DNA of 9,024 bases, taken from contig JAOZLM010000079.1 of NCBI GenBank assembly GCA_029934815.1, forward strand, positions 1 to 9,024. The letters run 5' to 3'. This stretch comes from Desulfocapsa sp. (GTDB lineage Bacteria; Desulfobacterota; Desulfobulbia; Desulfobulbales; Desulfocapsaceae). How positions within the stretch are numbered: position 1 is the first letter of the stretch; every line of letters starts with the position of its first letter. The notes under the pieces are model-generated. The model was not told where the DNA came from, did not search any database, and saw only the letters and a program-made list of their open reading frames with translations. The position numbers were made by a program, and so were the translations under genes. Shown piece by piece: positions 1 to 6,631 of the stretch.

Positions 1-392
1 TCTTCATTAAAAACATTGGATTCAGAAAATGTTTCACCCGCAATCATACGGCCAATATGAAGGATCAACTGCACAACAGATTTATCTTTCTCCCATACAT
101 CACCAATACAGATGGCGGACGAATCAAAATCGGGATGAAAGGTGGGACTTTCCGGAATACAATTTGGAGGAAAATGCGGAAAACCAAAGGGAAGAGATAT
201 GGAGATCACATGGGTATCACAATTATACACATCTCCATCATCTTCTTTACAGACACCACTCAGATTATATGTAATAGTGTACTGCTCGGGAGGAGTGCCT
301 TCACCGGGAGCAACAGTAACTCCTGACACGGAGCCAAAGTAATCACTGACTTCTTGAAAAATATCTTCGAGTTTATTGCTGGTTTCGCTCAT
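1..392 (-). CDS. E2 (ubiquitin-conjugating enzyme, UBC)-like protein, 3' end outside window
   Basis: I translated this by hand from the complementary strand. It starts at ATG 392 (MSETSNKLED) and stays open for 130 codons to the window edge, so the C-terminus is missing. The fold pattern is that of an E2. An N-terminal helix is followed by a beta strand (YTITYNLSGV, 38-47), a strand ending in the E2 flap-like LPFGFPHFPP (67-76; compare YPFKPP), and then FHPDFDSSAICIGD (85-98), which matches the HPN...GAICLD active-site segment. C95 is the candidate catalytic cysteine. W100 starts a segment that aligns without gaps to WSPALTISKVLLSI of eukaryotic E2s, followed by AGETFSESNVFNE in the place of DPNPDDPLVPE. 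Oddities: HPN is HPD (D88), and the Cys-to-Trp spacing is 5 instead of 8. C48, C58 and C78 are additional cysteines. Known E2s carry ubiquitin-like proteins as thioesters, and bacterial relatives usually sit beside E1/ThiF-like and JAB genes. The partner and target here are unknown. The Shine-Dalgarno is weak (AAGA-rich). I am confident of the fold and less sure of the activity. Confidence 0.82.
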   Translation of the reverse strand, partial: MSETSNKLEDIFQEVSDYFGSVSGVTVAPGEGTPPEQYTITYNLSGVCKEDDGDVYNCDTHVISISLPFGFPHFPPNCIPESPTFHPDFDSSAICIGDVWEKDKSVVQLILHIGRMIAGETFSESNVFNE

Positions 393-434
393 ATCATTTT
401 TTTTCTTAAGGATGCATGCTGTAGTTGATAGGTA

Positions 435-462
435 AGTATAGCAGTAACTTCTGGAAATTCAA
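435..462 (-). promoter_or_regulatory. sigma70-like promoter of the E2-like gene
   Basis: Reading the minus strand, a -35 box TTGAAT (462-457) and a -10 box TATACT (440-435) are separated by 16 bases. They match the TTGACA/TATAAT consensus at 5/6 positions (-10) and 4/6 positions (-35). Transcription would begin near 428, giving a leader of about 36 bases before ATG 392. An A/T-only stretch (about 463-494) lies directly upstream of the -35 box and could serve as an UP element. This suggests the E2-like gene is the first gene of its transcript. Confidence 0.55.
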
Positions 463-527
463 AATATTTTTTATTTTTTAGTTAAAAAAAAAAATCTCCT
501 ACAACAGCTTGTTATTTGTGATATATT

Positions 528-533
528 AGGTGG
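528..533 (+). promoter_or_regulatory. ribosome binding site deciding the start at 536
   Basis: AGGTGG lies just before ATG 536, with its AGG core 5 bases away. A GTG at 530 would also open the frame two codons earlier, but it falls inside this Shine-Dalgarno sequence and has only AT-rich DNA before it. ATG 536 is therefore preferred. Confidence 0.5.
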
Positions 534-535
534 CT

Positions 536-1591
536 ATGAATTCGCTAAAGCTCTACTTCAAAATCACCACCGACAACAATTGTCCCCTCTACAATAAAGG
601 TGAACTGCTGACTCTTTCGGACAAAGCATTTTCCTGCCCGGAAAACAAGCCTACCTGCCTTATCCTTGTACGAGAGATGACCAATCTGCTGTTTAAGTAC
701 CTTGATAGCGATACCAGTGCTACTGATGACACAATTCACAGTTGCAGCGGATGCAGTGGACTTATAAAATTCTCCTTAATTTCAGAGGAAAAAGCAAATG
801 AGGAAGGGCTTATTGCAGCGCCCTCCTGTCCACTCGATTCCGAGGACGAGGCTCTTCTCAAAGAAATCCGGAACTATCCTCTGATAAAAGCCATCCCTGA
901 CAGCGAAATCACCTCTGCTGTCAGATATTTCAGAAAGGAAAAATTGCCAGCTGATGCGACTCTCATCACCAAAGGACAGAGCTCACTCTATCTCTACCTG
1001 ATTCTTTCCGGTGAACTGCTTGTCAGTGACAATTCCCTTACCATAGCCAAGCTCAAACCCGGTGATATTTGCGGTGAAATGAGTTACCTGGGAAATGATG
1101 TGGCCGGAGCTGATGTCAAAACAATAAAAGATACTGTAGTCTTATCCATCGCCGGTGATGCTTTCTGTAGATTGATTGACCGGATCCCAGAGCTTCAATT
1201 GTTTATGGCCAAAGTCCTTGTCCAGCGTTTAAGTGTGTCCAATGCCCAGCATTCTGAAACATTTGATGCATGCATGAGCGGTTGGATCAATGAAATGCCT
1301 CCGGCAGAACTCTTTCAGATTTTCCATATGAACCAGAAAACCGGAATCCTTTCCCTTGAACTGCCCAATGGAAATGCCCGAGTCTCTTTCCGTGAGGGCT
1401 GTGTTATTAATGCCCAGTATAATGATGTGAGTAACCAGGCAGCAATATTTGATATGCTGAAAGAAAAAGAAGGCCGTTACAGTTTCACAACCGGATTAAG
1501 CCCTGAAGAAATGAAAGCGGCAGAAATCGGCGATTTTATGATGCTACTTATGGAAGGAATAAAACGGGTGGATGAGGCTCTTGAGGAGTAA
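536..1591 (+). CDS. cyclic nucleotide-binding-like domain protein with C-terminal DUF4388 (PATAN) domain
   Basis: This is a soluble protein of 351 residues with no signal peptide or membrane segment. Residues 1-80 form a cysteine-bearing module (C16, C34, C41 and the CSGC pair C70/C73). It might bind a metal or be a redox sensor, but I do not recognise a named family. Residues about 115-225 are a cNMP-binding beta-roll: LPADATLITKGQ, LYLILSGELLV and LKPGDICGEMSYLG are typical of the CAP effector domain. The phosphate-binding cassette keeps GEM but lacks the usual Arg-Ala/Ser pair (VAGADV instead), so real cAMP or cGMP binding is doubtful. Residues about 245-345 match DUF4388: a GWINEMPPAELFQIFHMNQ start, KTGILSLEL, and FREGCVINAQY. 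There is no helix-turn-helix, so it is probably a signalling or scaffold protein, not a DNA-binding regulator. It is divergent from the E2-like gene, and convergent with the HAD gene with only 7 bases between stops. Confidence 0.85.
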   Translation: MNSLKLYFKITTDNNCPLYNKGELLTLSDKAFSCPENKPTCLILVREMTNLLFKYLDSDTSATDDTIHSCSGCSGLIKFSLISEEKANEEGLIAAPSCPLDSEDEALLKEIRNYPLIKAIPDSEITSAVRYFRKEKLPADATLITKGQSSLYLYLILSGELLVSDNSLTIAKLKPGDICGEMSYLGNDVAGADVKTIKDTVVLSIAGDAFCRLIDRIPELQLFMAKVLVQRLSVSNAQHSETFDACMSGWINEMPPAELFQIFHMNQKTGILSLELPNGNARVSFREGCVINAQYNDVSNQAAIFDMLKEKEGRYSFTTGLSPEEMKAAEIGDFMMLLMEGIKRVDEALEE

Positions 1592-1598
1592 CATCCTG

Positions 1599-2234
1599 TT
1601 ATTCGCTGCTTTCCTGAAATGGAGGCAAATCAAGGATCTCCATAAAACTTGTCACATGATATTCTGCATGAAGAGCCTTATTCCGAAAGGCAATAAGCCG
1701 CATTCCGCAACCATCTGAATGTTGGCGATCTATTATAGAATCCCCTATATATATCGCTTCCTCCACCTCACAATTACAGTGTTCTAAAATCTCAAGCAAT
1801 GCATCAGGAGCAGGTTTTGGACGCTTTGCATTCTCTGCTGTCATCACTTTTGTAAAATAGCCGCCCAGTTTAAAAATATCCAGGATTGGCTCCATGGTAT
1901 TGGTACGGTTGGTGGAAACTGCGAGCTGGTATTGCGGTTTGCAAATATCAAGAAACTGGATGAGATCTTTTTCCATGCTCATATATTGCAGAAATGGAGC
2001 GTAGCCTGTTTCGTGACGAAAGGCATCAACATCATTTAAATTCTGATCAGGGTAATGCCTGAATATATAACGAGTGGATTCCTGTACATTATGAATATGT
2101 ACATACTCAAGCTCTTCTTCATCCATCTTAGGATAGCCAAAGTGCTCAAGAAGATGATTATAATAGGTCTGGTTGGCAAATTTGGAGTCGAACATCACTC
2201 CATCACAATCAAAAATTACGAGTTTTAATTTCAC
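1599..2234 (-). CDS. HAD-superfamily hydrolase (phosphoglycolate phosphatase-like)
   Basis: This protein of 211 residues carries all four HAD motifs. Motif I is FDCDGV, with nucleophile D9 and acid/base D11. Motif II is STN (S107). Motif III is the lysine in AKRPKPAPD (K140 or K137). Motif IV is GDSIID (D165, D169). A helical cap region (about 17-80) between motifs I and II indicates a subfamily I (C1 cap) enzyme that removes phosphate from a small molecule using Mg2+. The substrate cannot be told. I chose GTG 2234, which overlaps the TGA of the upstream gene as GTGA, because the protein then begins directly at the motif-I strand and a GGGGAG lies 11 bases upstream. An ATG at 2261 would add nine residues (MAARGVIYA) that contribute nothing to the fold. 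The overlap implies translational coupling to the YkgJ-family gene. Confidence 0.85.
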   Translation of the reverse strand: MKLKLVIFDCDGVMFDSKFANQTYYNHLLEHFGYPKMDEEELEYVHIHNVQESTRYIFRHYPDQNLNDVDAFRHETGYAPFLQYMSMEKDLIQFLDICKPQYQLAVSTNRTNTMEPILDIFKLGGYFTKVMTAENAKRPKPAPDALLEILEHCNCEVEEAIYIGDSIIDRQHSDGCGMRLIAFRNKALHAEYHVTSFMEILDLPPFQESSE

Positions 2235-2947
2235 TGCGTAAATAACTCCCCGCGCAGCCATTCCACCCCGAAAAGAAGCAACTGTTCATCTTCTTTGTGT
2301 GCAATGCTATCGTATATTTCACTTGCAGGTAAGCGACCTTCTTCCAGTTGTTTTCTGAAAGAATCAAGATCATAGAGGGCCAAAACAAAGGAGTCGATCT
2401 GTTGCTGGCTTAACTGCAAGCCCTGTCTGATTTTTTCGTGCTGGAGAATCGTGGCTACAGTGTCGTTAAATTTGTTATATTCAAGCAATCCCTGTCCGGT
2501 GGAATATTTGTCACTATCCTGCTTTTCCTGCTCCTCAAAGCCATGACAATGCGGTTCTTTCAGCAACACGAAAAATTCATCAATGGAGTTATCTTCCTGA
2601 CGAATGGCAGCACGTCCCATGGGATAGGCACGACATGCCCCCGGTCTTCCCGGATACACTGTACAGCCCTTGTCAGAAACAAAAGCACAGGATGCCTGCC
2701 CGTCATCTACCATGGTCAGATAAAAACGAGGAAAGACATCTTCTGCTTCCTGCTCCTGAATTACGTACTGATCAAGAAAGCTCGTAGAATCAAGTTTCGT
2801 TTCACGTTTTAAACGTAAAATATCATAAGGGGTGAGTGCAAGCTCCAGTTGCCGGCAACAGTCGGTAAAACATCTCACCCCGGGATGGCAGGCGAAATAG
2901 AAAATATCTCCTGCCTCGATACGATTTACATTCTTAGGAAGTTGCAC
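2231..2947 (-). CDS. YkgJ-family cysteine-cluster protein
   Basis: This protein of 238 residues has eight cysteines arranged as in the YkgJ/CxxCxxCC family, thought to chelate zinc or iron. They are C20, C26, C30 and C31 (FAC-x5-C-FTDCC), then C87, C95 and C105 within SCAFVSDKGCTVYPGRPGACRAYPMG, listed here by its cysteine positions, and C134 in PHCHG. The C-terminal third (about 155-238) is helical and poor in cysteine. No signal peptide is visible, so it is probably cytoplasmic. The biochemical role of the family is not established. Translation starts at GTG 2947, six bases after the secDF stop. No alternative Met exists until residue 79, which would lose the first cysteine cluster. It ends in a TGA that overlaps the start of the HAD gene, so it sits in the middle of a secDF-ykgJ-HAD operon. 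Confidence 0.83.
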   Translation of the reverse strand: MQLPKNVNRIEAGDIFYFACHPGVRCFTDCCRQLELALTPYDILRLKRETKLDSTSFLDQYVIQEQEAEDVFPRFYLTMVDDGQASCAFVSDKGCTVYPGRPGACRAYPMGRAAIRQEDNSIDEFFVLLKEPHCHGFEEQEKQDSDKYSTGQGLLEYNKFNDTVATILQHEKIRQGLQLSQQQIDSFVLALYDLDSFRKQLEEGRLPASEIYDSIAHKEDEQLLLFGVEWLRGELFTQ

Positions 2948-2953
2948 CTCTTA

Positions 2954-5533
2954 TCAACCTACTTTTTTGACAGGCCACAGACTCAATACCGGGCTTGCAA
3001 TAAAGATGGATGAATAGGTACCAACAACTACACCAAGGAGTAATGCCAGTGAGAAGTTATGGATAACAGAGCCGCCGAAGAAGAACAGGGCAAGCAACAC
3101 CATGGCAGTGGTCAGAGATGTTACAAAAGTACGACTCATAACCTGATTAATACTTTTATTAATCTGATCAAGCAATGAGTGGCCTTCATCCTTTTGCATA
3201 TTTTCTCTGATCCTGTCAAAGACAACAACGGAGTCATTCAGTGAATATCCGGCAAGTGTCAGTAGAGCGGTAACGATAAGCAGCGTGATCTCCACATTAA
3301 GCAGCCAGCAGATACCTAGCACCACAATAACATCATGGAAGGTGGCAACGGCAGCTGCCAAACCAAAGCGAATATCAAATCGCATTGCCAGATACACAAT
3401 AACGCCAAAGAGTGAGATGAAAATGGCCTGGATTGCTTTATTCCGCAGCACTTCACTTACAGAAGAGCCAATCTCAGACTGGCTTTCCAGTACAAATCCC
3501 TTCTCCGGCAGTTCTGCTGCCAGCAAGGCATTGATCTGTTTATCAAGACCGCCTACCACATGAGCTGCCTTCTTCACTTTTACTATCAGACGATGTTCAC
3601 CTTCAACTTCCTGGAGATTCATCTGTTTCATACCACCAGTGGCAAATGCTTTTCGCACTTCTTCCATGGTAAAATCGTTGGCTGCCTTGTATTGCAGCAG
3701 TGATCCACCAGTGAAATCAACCCCCATGTTTGCCTTACCTCTGCTTATCTGAACAAACGCGATAAGCCCGATGGCAACCAGAACTCCGGAAACGCCAAAT
3801 GCAATATTTCGAAGACGCATAAAATCAAGATTCGGCTTCTTGATAAACTGCATAAAGTTAAGTTTTCTCAGCGCACGGAAAGAGTAGAGAGTATCAAACA
3901 TCAACCGTGAACAGAAGAGAGCAGTGAAGAGGTTAAAAACAATACCTAAAGAAAGTGTAATGGCAAAACCCTTGATGGGGCCGGTACCAAACATAAACAG
4001 TGCCATAGCTGTAATCAGGGTTGTTACCTGGGAATCGACAATTGTCCAGAAGGCCTTCGCAAAACCGCCATCGACACTGGATTTCACAGATTTCCCTAAC
4101 GCATACTCCTCTCGCATTCGTTCAAATATGAGCACGTTGGCATCAACTGCCATACCAATTGAGAGGATAATACCGGCAATCCCCGGCAGTGTCAGGGTGG
4201 CGTTAAGAATAGCCAGACCTGTGAAAAGAAAAAGGATATTCAGGATAAGTGCACTATTGGCAATAATACCCGACATACGGTAGTAGATTGCCATAAAACC
4301 AAGGACAATCAACGCACCAAAAATACCGGCAGTCATTCCCTTATTGATTGAATCCTGGCCAAGACTTGCACCAACGGTCATGTTTTGGATAATATCAACT
4401 GGTGCCGGAAGCGCACCAACACGAAGGACAATAGCAAGATCAGCTGCATCTTCATGGGTAAAACTTCCGCTGATCTGGGCTGAACCACCAAGAATTTTCT
4501 CTCTGATTACAGGTGCTGAACGAACAATATCATCAAGTACGATGGCCATTCGTTTTCCGACGTTTTCTTCGGTGAGCTTAGCAAAAACCCGCCCGCCACG
4601 TGAAGTAAAATCGATGGAAACGTAAGGCTCATTAAACTGATTGGAAATTCGTACCTGAGCATTTTTTACCATCTCTCCTGTCATCAGAATCTGTTCATCA
4701 AGGAGAATGGGCCGGATAATCTCTTTTCCGGTTTCGGTATCTGTATCTTTTTCGATGTAAATTTTGGTATTTTCAGGGAGACGATTTTGAAGCGCACGGT
4801 TTAATTTGACCACCTCAGCGTGCTCAGTCCACACTCCGTTCCACTGTTCTGCCTTTAAAGATTCATCGGCAAGCTGGAAGAGATTTATTCCTGCAGTATC
4901 AGCCACCCGTTTAAATTCAAGCTGAGCAGTTTCACCCAAAAGTTTTAAAGCACGTTTCGGATCTTTAACACCTGGAAGCTGTACAACGATTTCGGCCTCA
5001 CCCTGACGGATAATGACAGGTTCAGCCACACCAAACTGATCTATTCGATTTCGGATAATCTCAAGGGATTGTTCAACCGCATGGGTACGGATAAAGTCAA
5101 TTTCAGATTTCTTTAAGGTGACTGTAATTTTAGGGAAAGAGCCTTCTTTGGCATCCACCTTCACATTGATTTCTGATAAACGATCTTTTACCAGCTTTTT
5201 CACAGTATCAACAGCGCCAGAATTTGGCAGGGTAAAGAGTACAACACCCGGATCTGATTTTGTCCGAACGGCGCTGATGCCTTCTTCACGTAAACTGTCT
5301 TTCAGCTCATTTGCCGCAAGCTCAAGAGAATCTTCCTCAGCCTTATCAAGGTTTACCTGTAAGACAAGATGCATACCACCCTGGAGATCAAGCCCTAAAC
5401 GCAAGCCTTCCGGGGCCATATACTTCTGCCACCAGTCAGGAGTATCCTTGTAAAAAGACGGGACGATGGTGACAACGGACATTACAATAAGAAAGAAAAG
5501 CGCAAAAAGTTTCAGCTTGATTGATGTGTTCAT
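2954..5533 (-). CDS. secDF: fused protein translocase subunit SecD-SecF
   Basis: This 859-residue inner-membrane protein works with SecYEG and uses the proton gradient to pull exported proteins through in the late stage of translocation. The SecD half (1 to about 555) has an N-terminal membrane segment (6-26), the signature GLDLQGG (47-53), a large periplasmic P1 region including DQFGVAEPVI, and membrane helices from about 400 with AVDANVLIFER (462-472). The SecF half (about 575-859) has its own first helix, GVDFTGG (604-610) and GYSLNDSVVVFDRIREN (762-778). The residues expected for proton passage in the Thermus SecDF are present: D464, D767 and R801, the last two 34 residues apart as in Thermus. 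A short linker (about 550-573) joins the halves without any stop or frameshift. AGGA lies 6 bases before ATG 5533. Many proteobacteria have separate secD and secF behind yajC, and no yajC precedes this gene. The gene appears intact. Confidence 0.95.
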   Translation of the reverse strand: MNTSIKLKLFALFFLIVMSVVTIVPSFYKDTPDWWQKYMAPEGLRLGLDLQGGMHLVLQVNLDKAEEDSLELAANELKDSLREEGISAVRTKSDPGVVLFTLPNSGAVDTVKKLVKDRLSEINVKVDAKEGSFPKITVTLKKSEIDFIRTHAVEQSLEIIRNRIDQFGVAEPVIIRQGEAEIVVQLPGVKDPKRALKLLGETAQLEFKRVADTAGINLFQLADESLKAEQWNGVWTEHAEVVKLNRALQNRLPENTKIYIEKDTDTETGKEIIRPILLDEQILMTGEMVKNAQVRISNQFNEPYVSIDFTSRGGRVFAKLTEENVGKRMAIVLDDIVRSAPVIREKILGGSAQISGSFTHEDAADLAIVLRVGALPAPVDIIQNMTVGASLGQDSINKGMTAGIFGALIVLGFMAIYYRMSGIIANSALILNILFLFTGLAILNATLTLPGIAGIILSIGMAVDANVLIFERMREEYALGKSVKSSVDGGFAKAFWTIVDSQVTTLITAMALFMFGTGPIKGFAITLSLGIVFNLFTALFCSRLMFDTLYSFRALRKLNFMQFIKKPNLDFMRLRNIAFGVSGVLVAIGLIAFVQISRGKANMGVDFTGGSLLQYKAANDFTMEEVRKAFATGGMKQMNLQEVEGEHRLIVKVKKAAHVVGGLDKQINALLAAELPEKGFVLESQSEIGSSVSEVLRNKAIQAIFISLFGVIVYLAMRFDIRFGLAAAVATFHDVIVVLGICWLLNVEITLLIVTALLTLAGYSLNDSVVVFDRIRENMQKDEGHSLLDQINKSINQVMSRTFVTSLTTAMVLLALFFFGGSVIHNFSLALLLGVVVGTYSSIFIASPVLSLWPVKKVG

Positions 5534-5539
5534 TCAGTT

Positions 5540-5543
5540 TCCT
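5540..5543 (-). promoter_or_regulatory. ribosome binding site of secDF
   Basis: AGGA on the minus strand lies 6 bases before ATG 5533, which supports this start. The encoded N-terminus is a short charged stretch followed by the first membrane helix, as expected for SecD. Confidence 0.5.
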
Positions 5544-5570
5544 GGAACTATGGTTAGGTTGATTAAATAA

Positions 5571-5727
5571 GACAAGCTCGTAAAAAGGTACAGCGCTTGA
5601 TGGCTAAGTAAAAAACCTCACCTTCGAGGAACCCAAATTTGATGGAGTGAGGCGCACTTAAGTACGTCGTAACGACAGCAAATTTGCAGTGACGAAAAAG
5701 ATGAAGAGTTTTCACGACGCTATCAAA
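5571..5727. repeat. putative dispersed intergenic repeat element with imperfect terminal inverted repeats
   Basis: The 211-base spacer between secDF and larB holds no convincing ORF but is unusually structured. Its ends are imperfect inverted repeats: GACAAGC-TCGTAAAAAG at 5571-5587 faces GAT-AGCGTCGTGAAAAC read on the other strand from about 5725 to 5708. Inside are CCTCAC/GTGAGG arms (5616-5621 and 5647-5652), the 8-base palindrome ACTTAAGT (5656-5663), a GTCGT-a-ACGAC inverted repeat just after it, and AAATTTG twice (5635-5641 and 5680-5686). The layout resembles short noncoding repeats with TTTTTACGAG-like ends that I associate with delta-proteobacterial intergenic regions. That association is from memory, and only one copy is visible here. 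It could instead be a transcribed leader of secDF. Confidence 0.4.
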
Positions 5728-5744
5728 TAAAAATAGATAAGCGA

Positions 5745-6536
5745 TTATACTGTACTGCCGGATTCTTGCAAGCTTACGGGGGTATTTTTTCTGTTAATGG
5801 CAGATGCGTGACAGGCTGCACCAAATCCATTGTCAATATTCACAACAGCAAGGCCCGGCGCACAACTGTTTAGCATACCCAAAAGTGCTGTAATTCCGCC
5901 AAAACTAGTGCCATAACCTATTGAAGTGGGCACGGCCACAACAGGGGCTGAACACATACCACTTACAACACTTGGCAAAGCTCCTTCCATTCCTGCAACT
6001 ACTATGATTACAGATGCAGACAGGATATCCTTTTGTTTGTGAAACAGACGGTGCAAACCTGCGACTCCGGCATCGTAATGGGTAGAGACTGGATTACCGA
6101 AAGCCAGGGCGGTAATGCGAGCTTCTTCGGCCACAGGGATATCGGATGTACCGGCACAGAGGATGAGGATATTTCCTCTAACTTTTTCAGGATTTACTTC
6201 CGGCAAAGCAGACGAGAGAATCCCTGCTGCTTTATGAAATTGTAAATCCGGTAATTTCCCAAGAACATATTCAGCCTTTGCTGCATCTACCCGGGTTGCC
6301 AGAAAAAGTGTTTTCTGAGCTATAAACGTTTTGGCGATTGCAACAATCTGCTCTGCCGCTTTGCCTTCTCCATAAATTACTTCAGGAATTCCGGTGCGCA
6401 AGCTCCGATGATGATCGATGCAGGCGTCTTTGATATATTGTCCCGGCATATGCCGCAATGTATCCATTGCCTGTTCAACAGAACTCTCGCCCTGCTGCAC
6501 ACTTTGAAGAAGTTTGAGGATGCTTTCCTGATTCAT
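5745..6536 (-). CDS. larB: LarB: pyridinium-3,5-biscarboxylic acid mononucleotide synthase (nickel-pincer cofactor biosynthesis)
   Basis: This cytoplasmic protein of 263 residues is close to the usual LarB length of about 250. LarB carboxylates and hydrolyses nicotinic acid adenine dinucleotide, the first step toward the nickel-pincer nucleotide of lactate racemase and related LarA-type enzymes. The LarB-specific N-terminal domain (about 1-115) includes RTGIPEVIYGEGK. The C-terminal PurE-like domain shows ILCAGTSDIPVAEEA (125-139), HYDAGVAGLHRL (153-164), VVAGMEGALPSVV (179-191), VPTSIGYGTSFGG (202-214) and VVNIDNGFGAAC (231-242). C242 is in a position that I believe corresponds to the catalytic cysteine of Lactobacillus LarB. 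Neither larC nor larE is next to it. ATG 6536 has no strong Shine-Dalgarno sequence. The 95-base gap before it shows no clear terminator or promoter, so cotranscription with the genes upstream is possible but unproven. Confidence 0.92.
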   Translation of the reverse strand: MNQESILKLLQSVQQGESSVEQAMDTLRHMPGQYIKDACIDHHRSLRTGIPEVIYGEGKAAEQIVAIAKTFIAQKTLFLATRVDAAKAEYVLGKLPDLQFHKAAGILSSALPEVNPEKVRGNILILCAGTSDIPVAEEARITALAFGNPVSTHYDAGVAGLHRLFHKQKDILSASVIIVVAGMEGALPSVVSGMCSAPVVAVPTSIGYGTSFGGITALLGMLNSCAPGLAVVNIDNGFGAACHASAINRKNTPVSLQESGSTV

Positions 6537-6631
6537 GGAAGTTGGCTATTTTTTCTAAAGGAATATAATCTAAATTGTCATAAGCATCTTAGTACGCGCA
6601 GCGTTAGATGTACAAAGTTTTTTGGCGACAA

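Noticed and set aside
29..342. Three plus-strand ORFs in the first 342 bases
   Set aside because: They are antisense to the E2-like frame, their translations show no recognisable domain, and the minus-strand reading gives a convincing protein.
471..494. T-run/A-run pair as an intrinsic terminator
   Set aside because: The hairpin is made only of A-T pairs with a 2-base loop and lies between divergent genes, where no transcript needs to end. It is better seen as an A-tract or UP element.
418..509. Imperfect inverted repeat GCTGTAGTTGATAGG / CCTACAACAGC as an operator in the divergent spacer
   Set aside because: The arms match only with several gaps and lie far apart, so chance is a sufficient explanation.
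499..527. Promoter for the sensor gene using TATATT at 522-527
   Set aside because: The box is only 8 bases from the start codon and has no recognisable -35 partner at the right distance.
2235..2261. Earlier ATG for the HAD gene
   Set aside because: It would extend the overlap with the upstream gene to about 31 bases and add residues outside the fold. GGTGGA directly abuts this ATG, too close to be a normal ribosome site.
2438..2812. Plus-strand ORF of 124 codons
   Set aside because: It lies wholly inside the cysteine-cluster gene on the opposite strand. It has no family match and is explained as a shadow frame.
3285..5453. Four plus-strand ORFs opposite secDF
   Set aside because: These are shadows of a single intact 859-residue gene. 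Their serine- and threonine-rich translations look like antisense of membrane helices.
6537..6631. Possible promoter (ATGACA and A/T boxes) before larB
   Set aside because: No pair of boxes shows good matches with normal spacing. I see nothing reportable in this 95-base gap.
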